Positions 9,101 through 16,087 of a DNA stretch of 64,000 nucleotides are shown here, in pieces. The notes under the pieces were generated by a model. The model was given only the letters and a program-made list of their open reading frames with translations, ran no database searches and was not told the origin of the DNA. The DNA is from JBFWPF01 sp050250135 (GTDB taxonomy: Bacteria > Chlamydiota > Chlamydiia > Chlamydiales > JAFEGQ01): NCBI GenBank assembly GCA_050250135.1, contig JBFWPF010000004.1:18613-82612 (forward strand), in the 5' to 3' direction. The position numbers and the translations under genes were made by a program. Within the stretch, counting starts at the first letter, position 1, and every line of letters begins with the position of its first letter.

Positions 9101-10313
9101 GGCATGGAAACCCAGTCCTTCAGGTCTGGGAGGAAATGCCGTCTCCTGGTTGGTGTTGTGTCAAAATTGCGCATTCTAGATAATCCTCTTACGTGCCCAC
9201 CAAAACCGTCTGTTGCAAGCTTTCGACCACTGACGAGCAGTCGAGAGCTCTTGTCGATACCAGCCGCCGCTACTCGGATGCCTGTAACCTTGTCCTTCAG
9301 AGAGCCATTGTGGAGAAGACCCACAATCCCATCAAGCTCCACAAGCTGTGTTACAACGAAATCCGGGAGTGTTTTGGACTGTCTGCCAACCTTGCGGTTC
9401 GCGCTATCCGCCGCGTGTCAGGCAATTTAACCCGCCTACAGGGTGCAAGAAAGCGGCCTAGGCGATTTCAGCCAAGGAGTGTCGATTACGATGCTCGAAT
9501 CTTCTCCTTTTGGGGCCAGAAGGAGCTCGTTTCCCTGACCACTACGCAAGGAAGGATCCGCCTGCCTATGGTGTTAGGTGATTTCCAAAGGGGAGCTCTT
9601 GAGGGACAGACTCCTACTTCGGCCACTGTGATCAACAAGGGGGGTGTCTGGTACATCCACATTGTCGTCGAATATAACTCCGAAACCGCTCTGGGAGACG
9701 GCGTGATGGGTATCGATTTGGGCATCACGAACATAGTCGCCACCTCGACTGGTCATCTGGAACAGGGGGACTCAAGGCAGACATACAAAGCCAAACGGGC
9801 TGCTATTCGTGCCAGCTTGCAGTCCAAGGGAACGCGGGGAGCCCGGAGGCTTCTGCGCAAATTGTCAGGCCGAGAGAATCGGTCTATCCGTCACCAGAAC
9901 CACCTCTTGTCTAAACAGCTGATTGAGGAAGCCAAAAGGCACAAATGCGGTGTGATCCGCATGGAACAGCTTAAGGGGATCCGCAGCAGAACCAAGACAT
10001 GGAATAAACACAGGAACCGGATGGTTTCGGGCTGGAGTTTTTACCAGCTGCAGCAGTTTGTCCTCTACAAGGGAAACGCTGTCGGGATCACCGTTGAGTG
10101 GATCGATCCTGCTTACACGAGCCAGACCTGCCATTCCTGTTTGCAACTGGGCTCTCGTGAGTGGGAGCAATTTTGCTGTACAACCTGTGGCGATTGCCAT
10201 GCTGATTTCAATGCGGCGTGTGTGATCTCCTTAGGCGGGGCTGTCTGTAAACCAGCCCGAATCAGCAGCGCTAGCTAGCTGAAAGCTTTCGCCTTTAGGC
10301 GAGAGTTGTTTAC
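9101..10313 (+). mobile_element. IS200/IS605-type TnpB-only element (IS1341-like), copy 1
   Basis: A 1213-bp element whose limits come from comparison with a second copy of identical length at 29469-30681. The left end starts GGCATGG and folds into an imperfect hairpin: outer stem GGCAT/ATGCC (9101-9105 with 9136-9140) and inner stem CCCAG/CTGGG (9111-9115 with 9126-9130). The right end carries several palindromes (GCTAGC, GAAAGCTTTC, and TCGCC-TTTA-GGCGA at 10289-10302) and stops at TTTAC. Subterminal hairpins and no terminal inverted repeat are typical of the IS200/IS605 group. There is no TnpA (Y1 transposase), so movement would need one in trans. The region after the TnpB gene is where the guide RNA (omega RNA) of TnpB elements lies. 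It is inserted between the polyketide synthase and methyltransferase genes, in opposite orientation. Confidence 0.9.
9193..10278 (+). CDS. tnpB: TnpB (OrfB) RNA-guided nuclease of IS200/IS605 element, copy 1
   Basis: A 361-residue TnpB starting at GTG (copy 2 has ATG at the same place). It has the helical N-terminal domain with GNLTRLQG, then a RuvC-like nuclease with all three acidic residues visible: D175 in MGIDLGITN, E258 in IRMEQLKG and D338 in CHADFNAA. A zinc-ribbon TCHSC...CTTCGDC lies between the last two. Known TnpB proteins cut DNA next to a short motif under guidance of an RNA made from the element's right end and thereby help retain the element. The frame is intact and the copies are close relatives, so this looks recently active. 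No tnpA is next to it. Confidence 0.92.
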   Translation: MPTKTVCCKLSTTDEQSRALVDTSRRYSDACNLVLQRAIVEKTHNPIKLHKLCYNEIRECFGLSANLAVRAIRRVSGNLTRLQGARKRPRRFQPRSVDYDARIFSFWGQKELVSLTTTQGRIRLPMVLGDFQRGALEGQTPTSATVINKGGVWYIHIVVEYNSETALGDGVMGIDLGITNIVATSTGHLEQGDSRQTYKAKRAAIRASLQSKGTRGARRLLRKLSGRENRSIRHQNHLLSKQLIEEAKRHKCGVIRMEQLKGIRSRTKTWNKHRNRMVSGWSFYQLQQFVLYKGNAVGITVEWIDPAYTSQTCHSCLQLGSREWEQFCCTTCGDCHADFNAACVISLGGAVCKPARISSAS

Positions 10314-11371
10314 GTCAGTTTGAGTCCTTCCATGGACAAGCCCGGCCCAAAGCCGACGCCGATGGTAGGGCCTCGCTTTTCGAGAAGCTCTTCGAGAACA
10401 AAAAGGAAGGTGGGGCTCGACATGTTTCCGTATTTGCGCAGCACCTCCCAAGAGGGGGCAAGCTGCTCTTTGGTCAGGCCGCAAGCCATGCCGATGCCGT
10501 GGAGTATCGCCTTGCCACCGGGATGGAAGGCCCACTGACACCCCTCAAGATCCCCAAAGCCGGCGACAAACTGCCTAATTTCTCGCCGTATGGAGAGGGG
10601 AACCTCCTCGGTCAGGGTCATCAGGTAGCCGGTATCCCCCGCCCGCCAGGTCATCTGGTCCAGGCTCTCTTCAAATGCCAGCGCCCGATGTTCCCCAATC
10701 TCCCACAGGGAGGTCTCATCGGCGGTGGGCTCACAGCCGACGACGACCGCTGCCGAGCCATCGGCAAAAAGGGCGTTGCTGACAAAGGCCTCGGGGTGGT
10801 TGTCGGCTTGGAAGTGGAGGGAGCAGAGCTCGGTGCAGATGGCGAGGATCCGGGCCTTTGGATTTTCCCGGGCAAAGGCCTTGGCGACCTTCAGCACACT
10901 AAAGGCGCCAAAGCACCCCATGTTGTTGATCCCCAGCCGGACCACACTCCGCCTCAATCCCAAGGCATCGGTAAGTAAAAATTCGATTCCGGGGGCCATT
11001 ACCCCGGTGCAGGAGGCGTGAAGGATGTGGGTGATCCCCTCTGGGTTGCCCCCCCACTGCTCGAGGGCCTTGCGGGCACTCTTTTCAGCGAGCTTAGGGG
11101 CCTCCCTCCAGTAGAGCTCATTGCGCCGCCCTGTCCCAGGGACCCTGTTGGGGTAGTCCTGGCCAAAAAGCTCGCCGCTCAGGGGGGACTGGAGGAAGTC
11201 CTGAGCCACTGTATACCGGTGCTCGATCCCTGAGCGGCAAAAGATCCGCCGGCACTTTTCGGCATCTGCCCCCTGGAGCCCAAGGGTTTGGATCACGCTT
11301 TCGACAATAACTTCTTGCCTCCCCCCGTGCTCAGGCAGGGCGGTCGCAAGGGAGAGGATGGAGGGGTTCAT
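10310..11371 (-). CDS. Type III polyketide synthase (chalcone/stilbene synthase family)
   Basis: A 353-residue ketosynthase. The catalytic triad is complete: Cys153 in INNMGCFGAF, His in WAFHPGGKAIL and Asn in KYGNMSSPT; the C-terminal signature GFGPGLSMEG is present. Such enzymes condense an acyl-CoA starter with malonyl-CoA units to give pyrones, resorcinols or chalcone-like rings. With the methyltransferase and FAD oxidoreductase downstream it forms a compact type III PKS locus that in other bacteria makes alkyl-resorcinol/quinone-like lipids; the product here is inference. Its TAA stop lies inside the right end of the TnpB element, so the final residues have been altered by the insertion, though nothing catalytic is lost. 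The start ATG 11371 has no strong ribosome site. The 199 bp upstream show no clear signal. Confidence 0.9.
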   Translation of the reverse strand: MNPSILSLATALPEHGGRQEVIVESVIQTLGLQGADAEKCRRIFCRSGIEHRYTVAQDFLQSPLSGELFGQDYPNRVPGTGRRNELYWREAPKLAEKSARKALEQWGGNPEGITHILHASCTGVMAPGIEFLLTDALGLRRSVVRLGINNMGCFGAFSVLKVAKAFARENPKARILAICTELCSLHFQADNHPEAFVSNALFADGSAAVVVGCEPTADETSLWEIGEHRALAFEESLDQMTWRAGDTGYLMTLTEEVPLSIRREIRQFVAGFGDLEGCQWAFHPGGKAILHGIGMACGLTKEQLAPSWEVLRKYGNMSSPTFLFVLEELLEKRGPTIGVGFGPGLSMEGLKLT

Positions 11372-11570
11372 AGGGGCTACAGTTTACCAGAGGGGGGGGA
11401 TTTGCGACATAACTCAATGCCCTAGGGGGTTTACTCCTTCTTCCGCAATAACCTCTCTCTTGTTGCCAATCTGACCGATTCTCTTCAGAAAGGGGGAACC
11501 CGGTTTGGGGATTCACCTTACGATACTAAGAGGCCTAGTCGAAAAGTAGGCGCTTAGGGATGGTGGGGCT

Positions 11571-13913
11571 ATGCGACGCCCCACCTCCCTCTACCGGATC
11601 CAGTTTCACAGGGGCTTTACCCTTAGAGATGCCCTCCCCCTTCTCGATTATTGGAGCAGGCTTGGGATAAGCCACCTCTACGCCTCACCGCTGACACTTG
11701 CGGTGCCCGGCAGCCTCCACGGCTACGATGTGCTCGACTATGGGCAGATCGATCCCGATCGGGGAAATGAAGAGGACCTTGAAGCCCTTGTCAATGGGCT
11801 GCGCGAGAGAGAGATGGGCCTTGTCCTCGATATCGTTCCGAATCACATGGCGATCTCCCATCCCGGTAACCGGTGGTGGTGGGATGTGCTCGAAAAGGGG
11901 CCAGGTTCTGCCTACGCAGGCTATTTCGACATCGACTGGGAGGGGGGGAAGGTGGTCCTCCCCTGTTTGGCCCGCCCCCTCGAGGAGGCGGTAGAGAGGG
12001 GAGAGCTGCGGCTGGTGGAAGAGGGGGGGCGCCCTTTGGTAGCGAGTTTCGAACGCCGCTTTCCGCTAAAGAGCGAGCCAAAAGGAAGGGAGCTGCTGGC
12101 GCTGCTAGCGGAGCAGCACTACGAGCTCTGCTACTGGCGAGAGGGGAGCCGCCGGATCAACTACCGCCGCTTTTTCGACATCTATGACTTGGCAGGGCTA
12201 AGGGTGGAGGAGAGGCGGGTCTTCGACGATGTCCACCGGCTGGTTCTAGAGTGGGTAGGGCGGGGTTGGATCGATGGCCTCCGGATTGACCACGTCGATG
12301 GGATGGCCGACCCGACTCAGTACCTGATCGACCTGCGCAAAGCAGCCCCCCATGCTCTATTGTGGGTAGAAAAAATTTTAGTTGGAAAGGAGAGGCTTCC
12401 TGAGCAGTGGCCGGTCGAGGGGACCACGGGCTACGACTACCTCAACTCAGTGGGGGGGCTCTTTGTCGACTCGGGGAATCGGGAGCTCTTTGAGGCGATC
12501 TACCGGGAGTTTACCGGCATTCAGGAGGGGCCTCTGGAGGTAGTGGTGGAGGCAAAGCGGGAGGTTTTGGAGCGCTCCTTTATCAGCGAGGTGGAGCGGC
12601 TATCCGCACCGGGTAAAGAGGTGGTGCAGGCGGTGGCCGCAGCCTTTCCGGTCTACCGGACCTACTTTAGGCCGGGTGAGGAGACAGCGGAGGACCGGCC
12701 CCACCTCGAGGCGGCGATCGAGACCGCAAAGAGACTGCGCCCCTCCTTGGCTTCAGCCCTCGATGGGTTTCTAGAGCTCTTCTCGGAGAGGGGAGACTTC
12801 GTCCGGCGCTTTCAGCAGCTGACCGGCCCGGTGATGGCCAAAGGGGTAGAGGATACCGCCTTCTACCGCTACTTCCCGCTCGCTTCCGTCAATGAGGTGG
12901 GGGGAGAGGTGGGGGACTTTGGGGTGACGGTCGAGGAGTTCCATAAGCAAAATCGGGAGCGGCTAGAGAGATTCCCCCATACATTGCTGACCACCTCGAC
13001 TCACGACACCAAGCGGTCGGGCGATGTCCGGATGCGGATCCACGCCCTCTCAGAGATACCGGAGGAGTGGAGCGCTGCTCTTCTCCGTTGGCACAGCGAA
13101 GCGAGCGGCTGGGGCATCGACCTTGATCCCAACACCGAGTATTTGCTTTATCAGACGATGGTGGGGGCGTGGCCCCACGGGTATGAGCCCGATTTTAGGG
13201 AGCGGCTCATCGCCTACATGGAGAAGGCGGGAAAGGAGGGGAAGGTCCAAACAAGCTGGACCGACCCCAATCCCGAGTACTGGGAAAGGCTTGAGGCCTT
13301 TATCGGCCGGTGCCTTGATCCAGCTTGCCCCTTTCGCGAGGATTTCATCCGCTTAGCGGATCGGGTCGCCAAGGCAGGGCGGATGAATGGCCTCTCCCAG
13401 CTGGTGCTCAAGTTGGCCTCCCCCGGCATTCCCGAGTTTTACCAGGGGACGGAGCTTTACCAGCTCACCCTTGTCGACCCCGACAACCGCCGCCCTGTCG
13501 ATTATGAGGGGAGGGTGTGGGCTCTCGGCGAGGTGGAGGAGAGGCTGCCGGCCGACTGTCCCGATCCGATTCAGAAGTTGGCGGTGATCCGCGCTGGTCT
13601 CCATCTTCGAAGGGCCCTACCAGAGCTATTCTGGAGGGGGCGCTACTTGCCTCTGGAGGTGCGGGGAGAGGGGGCTCGCCATGTGATGGCTTTTGCTAGG
13701 GAGTGGGAGGGGAGGTGTGTCGTTGCAGCCGTGAGTCGGTTTTCCCTCCAATTCACCGGATGGGGGGAGACGACCGTTGTGCTGCCGCCGGAGGTAGCGG
13801 GGCGGTACCACGATACCCTCTCCCGTCAGGAATTTGAGGGGTTAGAGCTCTCAGCTGAGGCTCTCTTCAGCCGGATGCCGGTAGCTCTTCTGGAGCGAGG
13901 TTCCAGCTCCTAA
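11571..13913 (+). CDS. treY: Malto-oligosyltrehalose synthase
   Basis: A 780-residue GH13 enzyme that isomerises the reducing-end alpha-1,4 bond of maltodextrin to alpha-1,1, giving maltooligosyl trehalose. The start MRRPTSLYRIQFHRGF is typical of TreY. The GH13 regions are visible: DIVPNHMA (region I), GLRIDHVDGMADP with the nucleophile Asp (region II), LLWVEKIL with the acid/base Glu (region III) and TSTHDTKRSGD (region IV). The TreY tail SPGIPEFYQGTE and LVDPDNRRPVDY is complete. The usual partner TreZ, which releases trehalose, is not in this window. Its end overlaps the convergent histidine phosphatase gene by 47 bases. Likely role: trehalose synthesis from glycogen. Confidence 0.93.
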   Translation: MRRPTSLYRIQFHRGFTLRDALPLLDYWSRLGISHLYASPLTLAVPGSLHGYDVLDYGQIDPDRGNEEDLEALVNGLREREMGLVLDIVPNHMAISHPGNRWWWDVLEKGPGSAYAGYFDIDWEGGKVVLPCLARPLEEAVERGELRLVEEGGRPLVASFERRFPLKSEPKGRELLALLAEQHYELCYWREGSRRINYRRFFDIYDLAGLRVEERRVFDDVHRLVLEWVGRGWIDGLRIDHVDGMADPTQYLIDLRKAAPHALLWVEKILVGKERLPEQWPVEGTTGYDYLNSVGGLFVDSGNRELFEAIYREFTGIQEGPLEVVVEAKREVLERSFISEVERLSAPGKEVVQAVAAAFPVYRTYFRPGEETAEDRPHLEAAIETAKRLRPSLASALDGFLELFSERGDFVRRFQQLTGPVMAKGVEDTAFYRYFPLASVNEVGGEVGDFGVTVEEFHKQNRERLERFPHTLLTTSTHDTKRSGDVRMRIHALSEIPEEWSAALLRWHSEASGWGIDLDPNTEYLLYQTMVGAWPHGYEPDFRERLIAYMEKAGKEGKVQTSWTDPNPEYWERLEAFIGRCLDPACPFREDFIRLADRVAKAGRMNGLSQLVLKLASPGIPEFYQGTELYQLTLVDPDNRRPVDYEGRVWALGEVEERLPADCPDPIQKLAVIRAGLHLRRALPELFWRGRYLPLEVRGEGARHVMAFAREWEGRCVVAAVSRFSLQFTGWGETTVVLPPEVAGRYHDTLSRQEFEGLELSAEALFSRMPVALLERGSSS

Positions 13914-14463
13914 CTTCCAGGTGACTCCCCAAAAGAAAATCGCAGAGGTGGCCCGTGCTGACCTTGCGCCGCTCGGGGTCGAGGAGGCGGATCACCCCTC
14001 CACTTCCGACGCCAAGAATCACCGCATCGGAGGGGTACCTCTCCTTTAGCGCAGCAAACCAGCCCTCCAGCCCCTCTCGCACTTCACCCTCACTCCCTCC
14101 AAAGAGCCCCTTTGGCCAGGTTCCCCGCTCTTGCCACTCGGTGTAGGCCTCGGGCCACCCCTCGATTAGCTCCGGGCCCGTTTTTCCCTCCCACGGCCCA
14201 TAGTCGATCTCGTTGAGCGCCTCGGTGGTCAGAAGCTCGCCTGTATAGCCCATCGCTCTAGCGGCAATCTCGGCCGTCTCCCGCTGCCGCCTTAAGCTGC
14301 CCGAATAGATGGCCGCAATCGGTAGATCGCAGAGCGCCTCTCCGAGCGCCTGTGCTTGTGCCCGCCCACTCTCTACCAGGGGGAGATCGGTCTTGCTCCC
14401 AACTTGAAAGGGGGTGTCGCCAGGGCCAAAGGTGTTGCCATGCCGGGCAAGCAGGAGCCTCAT
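13867..14463 (-). CDS. Histidine phosphatase superfamily protein lacking the second catalytic His
   Basis: A 198-residue protein with the RHG motif LLARHGNTFGPGD at the N-terminus and the conserved SGSLRRQRETAE and EIDYGPWEGK blocks of the phosphoglycerate-mutase-like phosphatases. The second histidine block, normally VxHGGVIR, reads VGSGGVIRLL here, so Ser replaces the His; the codon AGT is not one change away from CAC or CAT. Activity may be altered or lost, or the family branch may use another residue. The gene overlaps kdsB by 4 bases (ATGA), so it is coupled to CMP-Kdo synthesis and may act on a sugar phosphate of that pathway; this is inference. Confidence 0.75.
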   Translation of the reverse strand: MRLLLARHGNTFGPGDTPFQVGSKTDLPLVESGRAQAQALGEALCDLPIAAIYSGSLRRQRETAEIAARAMGYTGELLTTEALNEIDYGPWEGKTGPELIEGWPEAYTEWQERGTWPKGLFGGSEGEVREGLEGWFAALKERYPSDAVILGVGSGGVIRLLDPERRKVSTGHLCDFLLGSHLEVRSWNLAPEELPASG

Positions 14464-15227
14464 ACAAGTTCGCCCTCACGCTCGATGATCTCCTCTACGG
14501 TGGCGATATCCTCGGGGCGGTCGACCGAACCGTGAGTCCTTCCCCGGTAATCGACCTCCACAATGCGGATGGGGATCCCATTCTCTAGGGCCCGCAATTG
14601 CTCGAGTCCCTCGGTTTTTTCAAGGGGGCTCTGCGGAAGCCTAGTGAGCCTAAGGAGAGCCTCCCTGCGGTAGGCGTAGAGGCCGATATGGCGGAAAATC
14701 TCCGGCTCCCCCTTTCGGGAGAAGGGGAGGAGCGCTTTTGAGAAGTAGAGCGCATCGCGATTAAGGTCGAAGACGACGGTCGTGCCGGTCGAGGAGCCCT
14801 CTCTTTTGGATTGGATGAAGGCGACTTTAGCCTCTCCCGTTAGGCGCACTGCGGGCGTTGCCACCTCCACGTTGGGGTGGCGCTCCATCTCATCCAGTAG
14901 AGCCTTGACGACCCAAGGGGGGGTTAGGGGCGCGTCCCCTTGCAAGACGAGGATGACAGCGGCATCGGGAAAGTGGTCGGCCACCTCAGCTGCTCTGTCG
15001 CTCCCCGTCTTGTGGGTGGGGTGGGTCATCACCACCTCTGCACCGAACCCCTTTGCAAAGTGGGCAAGCTCGGCATCGTCGGTCGCCACCACGACTTGGG
15101 CCCCCGCGGCCCTTCCAATTCGCCATACCCGCTCTACCATCGCCACCCCCTTAATTTTGGCCAGCGGCTTATTGGGAAAGCGGGTCGAGCCCATCCGGGC
15201 CGGAATGACAATCAGGGGGTGGGTCAT
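14460..15227 (-). CDS. kdsB: 3-deoxy-manno-octulosonate cytidylyltransferase
   Basis: A 255-residue nucleotidyltransferase that activates Kdo with CTP to CMP-Kdo for lipopolysaccharide inner-core synthesis. Visible family features are the N-terminal VIPARMGSTRFPNKPLA, the VVATDDAEL block, LQGDAPL (usual QGDEP), FRHIGLYAYRREAL and the C-terminal LEQLRALENGIPI followed by DRPEDI. Length is typical. The Glu-to-Ala change in QGDEP and the region GSSTGTTVVF differ from textbook KdsB, so a related sugar-acid cytidylyltransferase is possible. The downstream phosphatase gene overlaps by 4 bases. A cell making CMP-Kdo fits a Gram-negative envelope and the LptD gene at 38985. Confidence 0.85.
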   Translation of the reverse strand: MTHPLIVIPARMGSTRFPNKPLAKIKGVAMVERVWRIGRAAGAQVVVATDDAELAHFAKGFGAEVVMTHPTHKTGSDRAAEVADHFPDAAVILVLQGDAPLTPPWVVKALLDEMERHPNVEVATPAVRLTGEAKVAFIQSKREGSSTGTTVVFDLNRDALYFSKALLPFSRKGEPEIFRHIGLYAYRREALLRLTRLPQSPLEKTEGLEQLRALENGIPIRIVEVDYRGRTHGSVDRPEDIATVEEIIEREGELV

Positions 15228-15305
15228 AGGTTGGAGCTTATTGCACTGGTAGATATGGGGTCAAGCATCTGATTATTAGCACTTAAGGAAATAAGGAAAA
15301 TTCCA

Positions 15306-15334
15306 TTGAGGGAAAGTGGGAAATTCGGTAATAT
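15306..15334 (+). promoter_or_regulatory. Candidate sigma-70 promoter of the toxin-antitoxin pair
   Basis: TTGAGG (15306-15311) and TAATAT (15329-15334) are 17 bases apart, 22 bases before the antitoxin ATG. Both boxes match the consensus at four of six positions. Placement is sensible, strength uncertain. Confidence 0.45.
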
Positions 15335-15356
15335 GGAAATAGGCAAGGAGGGAAAG

Positions 15357-15596
15357 ATGGAAAAGCTCGTAGAATCGGATGGAAAGGGGCGGCTTACTCT
15401 AGGAACAAAGTACGCCTATTTAAGATTCATTGTCGAAGAAAAGGATGGGGACCTTGTGCTGAAGAAGGTGGTGGTTGTCCCCGAGAAGGAGCTGTGGCTC
15501 TATCAAAACCCTGAAGCTTTTCGCCTTGTGCAAGAGGGGCTTGAGCAAGCTAAGAGGGGAGAGCTCCACGACTACCCCCTAGATTTTACTGAGTAG
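15357..15596 (+). CDS. Probable AbrB/MazE-like antitoxin
   Basis: About 79 residues from ATG 15357, chosen because AGGAGG lies 6 bases upstream. The N-terminus MEKLVESDGKGRLTLG resembles the swapped-hairpin DNA-binding fold of AbrB/MazE antitoxins (D-x-K-G-R-L-T-L), and the C-terminal half is short and charged (LVQEGLEQAKRGELHDYP), as expected of a toxin-binding tail. It lies two bases before a RelE/ParE-like gene, the usual antitoxin-first order. Such proteins neutralise the toxin and repress their own promoter. Assignment rests on motif and context. Confidence 0.65.
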   Translation: MEKLVESDGKGRLTLGTKYAYLRFIVEEKDGDLVLKKVVVVPEKELWLYQNPEAFRLVQEGLEQAKRGELHDYPLDFTE

Positions 15597-15598
15597 AC

Positions 15599-15916
15599 AT
15601 GTTCGCGCTAAAATGGACCAGCCGGGCAATTACGGACTTTGAGCGGATCAAGAGCGAGGGAGCTAAGAAAAAGGGGTCGCGCCAGGCAGGTCTGTTAAAA
15701 CAGGTGACAAAGGCCCTTGAGATTTTGTCTCACAATCCGCGACATCCCGGGCTTCAGACGCATGCCTACTCACGGCTCCAGCACCCTTGGTCCCCCAAGG
15801 AAAAGGTTTTTGAGGCCTATGCGCAAAACCGCACTCCAGGCGCTTACCGCGTCATGTGGTGCTACGGTCCGGAGTCTGACCAGATTACCATTTTGGCGAT
15901 CATTCCCCATCCGTAG
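15599..15916 (+). CDS. Probable RelE/ParE-superfamily toxin
   Basis: A 105-residue basic protein. The N-terminus MFALKWTSRAITDFERIK and the C-terminus GAYRVMWCYGPESDQITILAIIPHP fit the RelE/ParE fold, whose last strands carry the YRV...W...I.IL.I pattern and a terminal H-P. RelE types cut mRNA on the ribosome and ParE types poison gyrase; the sequence does not decide between them. The gene is two bases after its antitoxin. A palindromic element begins directly after its stop. Confidence 0.65.
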   Translation: MFALKWTSRAITDFERIKSEGAKKKGSRQAGLLKQVTKALEILSHNPRHPGLQTHAYSRLQHPWSPKEKVFEAYAQNRTPGAYRVMWCYGPESDQITILAIIPHP

Positions 15917-15918
15917 GC

Positions 15919-16030
15919 TCTGCGTACGCCCTTAGAAAGTTATGGCGCCGTCCTCTTACTGCATCGGCCACCTTGTTGGCTCGATTCGCTAAGAGGCCGC
16001 CTGCCATAACTTTCTAAGGACGTACGCTCT
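15919..16030. repeat. Small palindromic insertion-like element with 25-bp terminal inverted repeats
   Basis: Arms 15922-15946 and 16003-16027 are inverted copies with 24 of 25 bases matching (left arm starts GCGTACGCCCTTAGAAAG). The 56-base interior can pair further, with CCTCTTA (15952-15958) against TAAGAGG (15990-15996). The trinucleotide TCT abuts both outer ends (15919-15921 and 16028-16030), as a 3-bp target duplication would. There is no T-run after either arm, so it is not a simple terminator. It contains no gene and lies between the toxin stop and the GH63-like gene. It looks like a MITE or REP-like element; a folded RNA is the alternative. Confidence 0.75.
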
Positions 16031-16087
16031 CCCCTTTTCATAAAACGGTTTACATTCTATACGCGGGAGAGGAAGAGGAGGTAGGGT

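Noticed and set aside
11372..11570. Possible regulatory RNA between the polyketide synthase and treY
   Set aside because: No stable stem, terminator or conserved riboswitch feature was seen in the 199 bp.
13867..13913. Frameshift or misassembly at the treY/phosphatase junction
   Set aside because: Both proteins are complete to their expected ends; convergent overlaps are common throughout this window (glk side, trmB/hemW, dacF/rsmA).
15922..16027. Intrinsic terminator of the toxin gene
   Set aside because: The arms are separated by 56 bases and no T-run follows on either strand.
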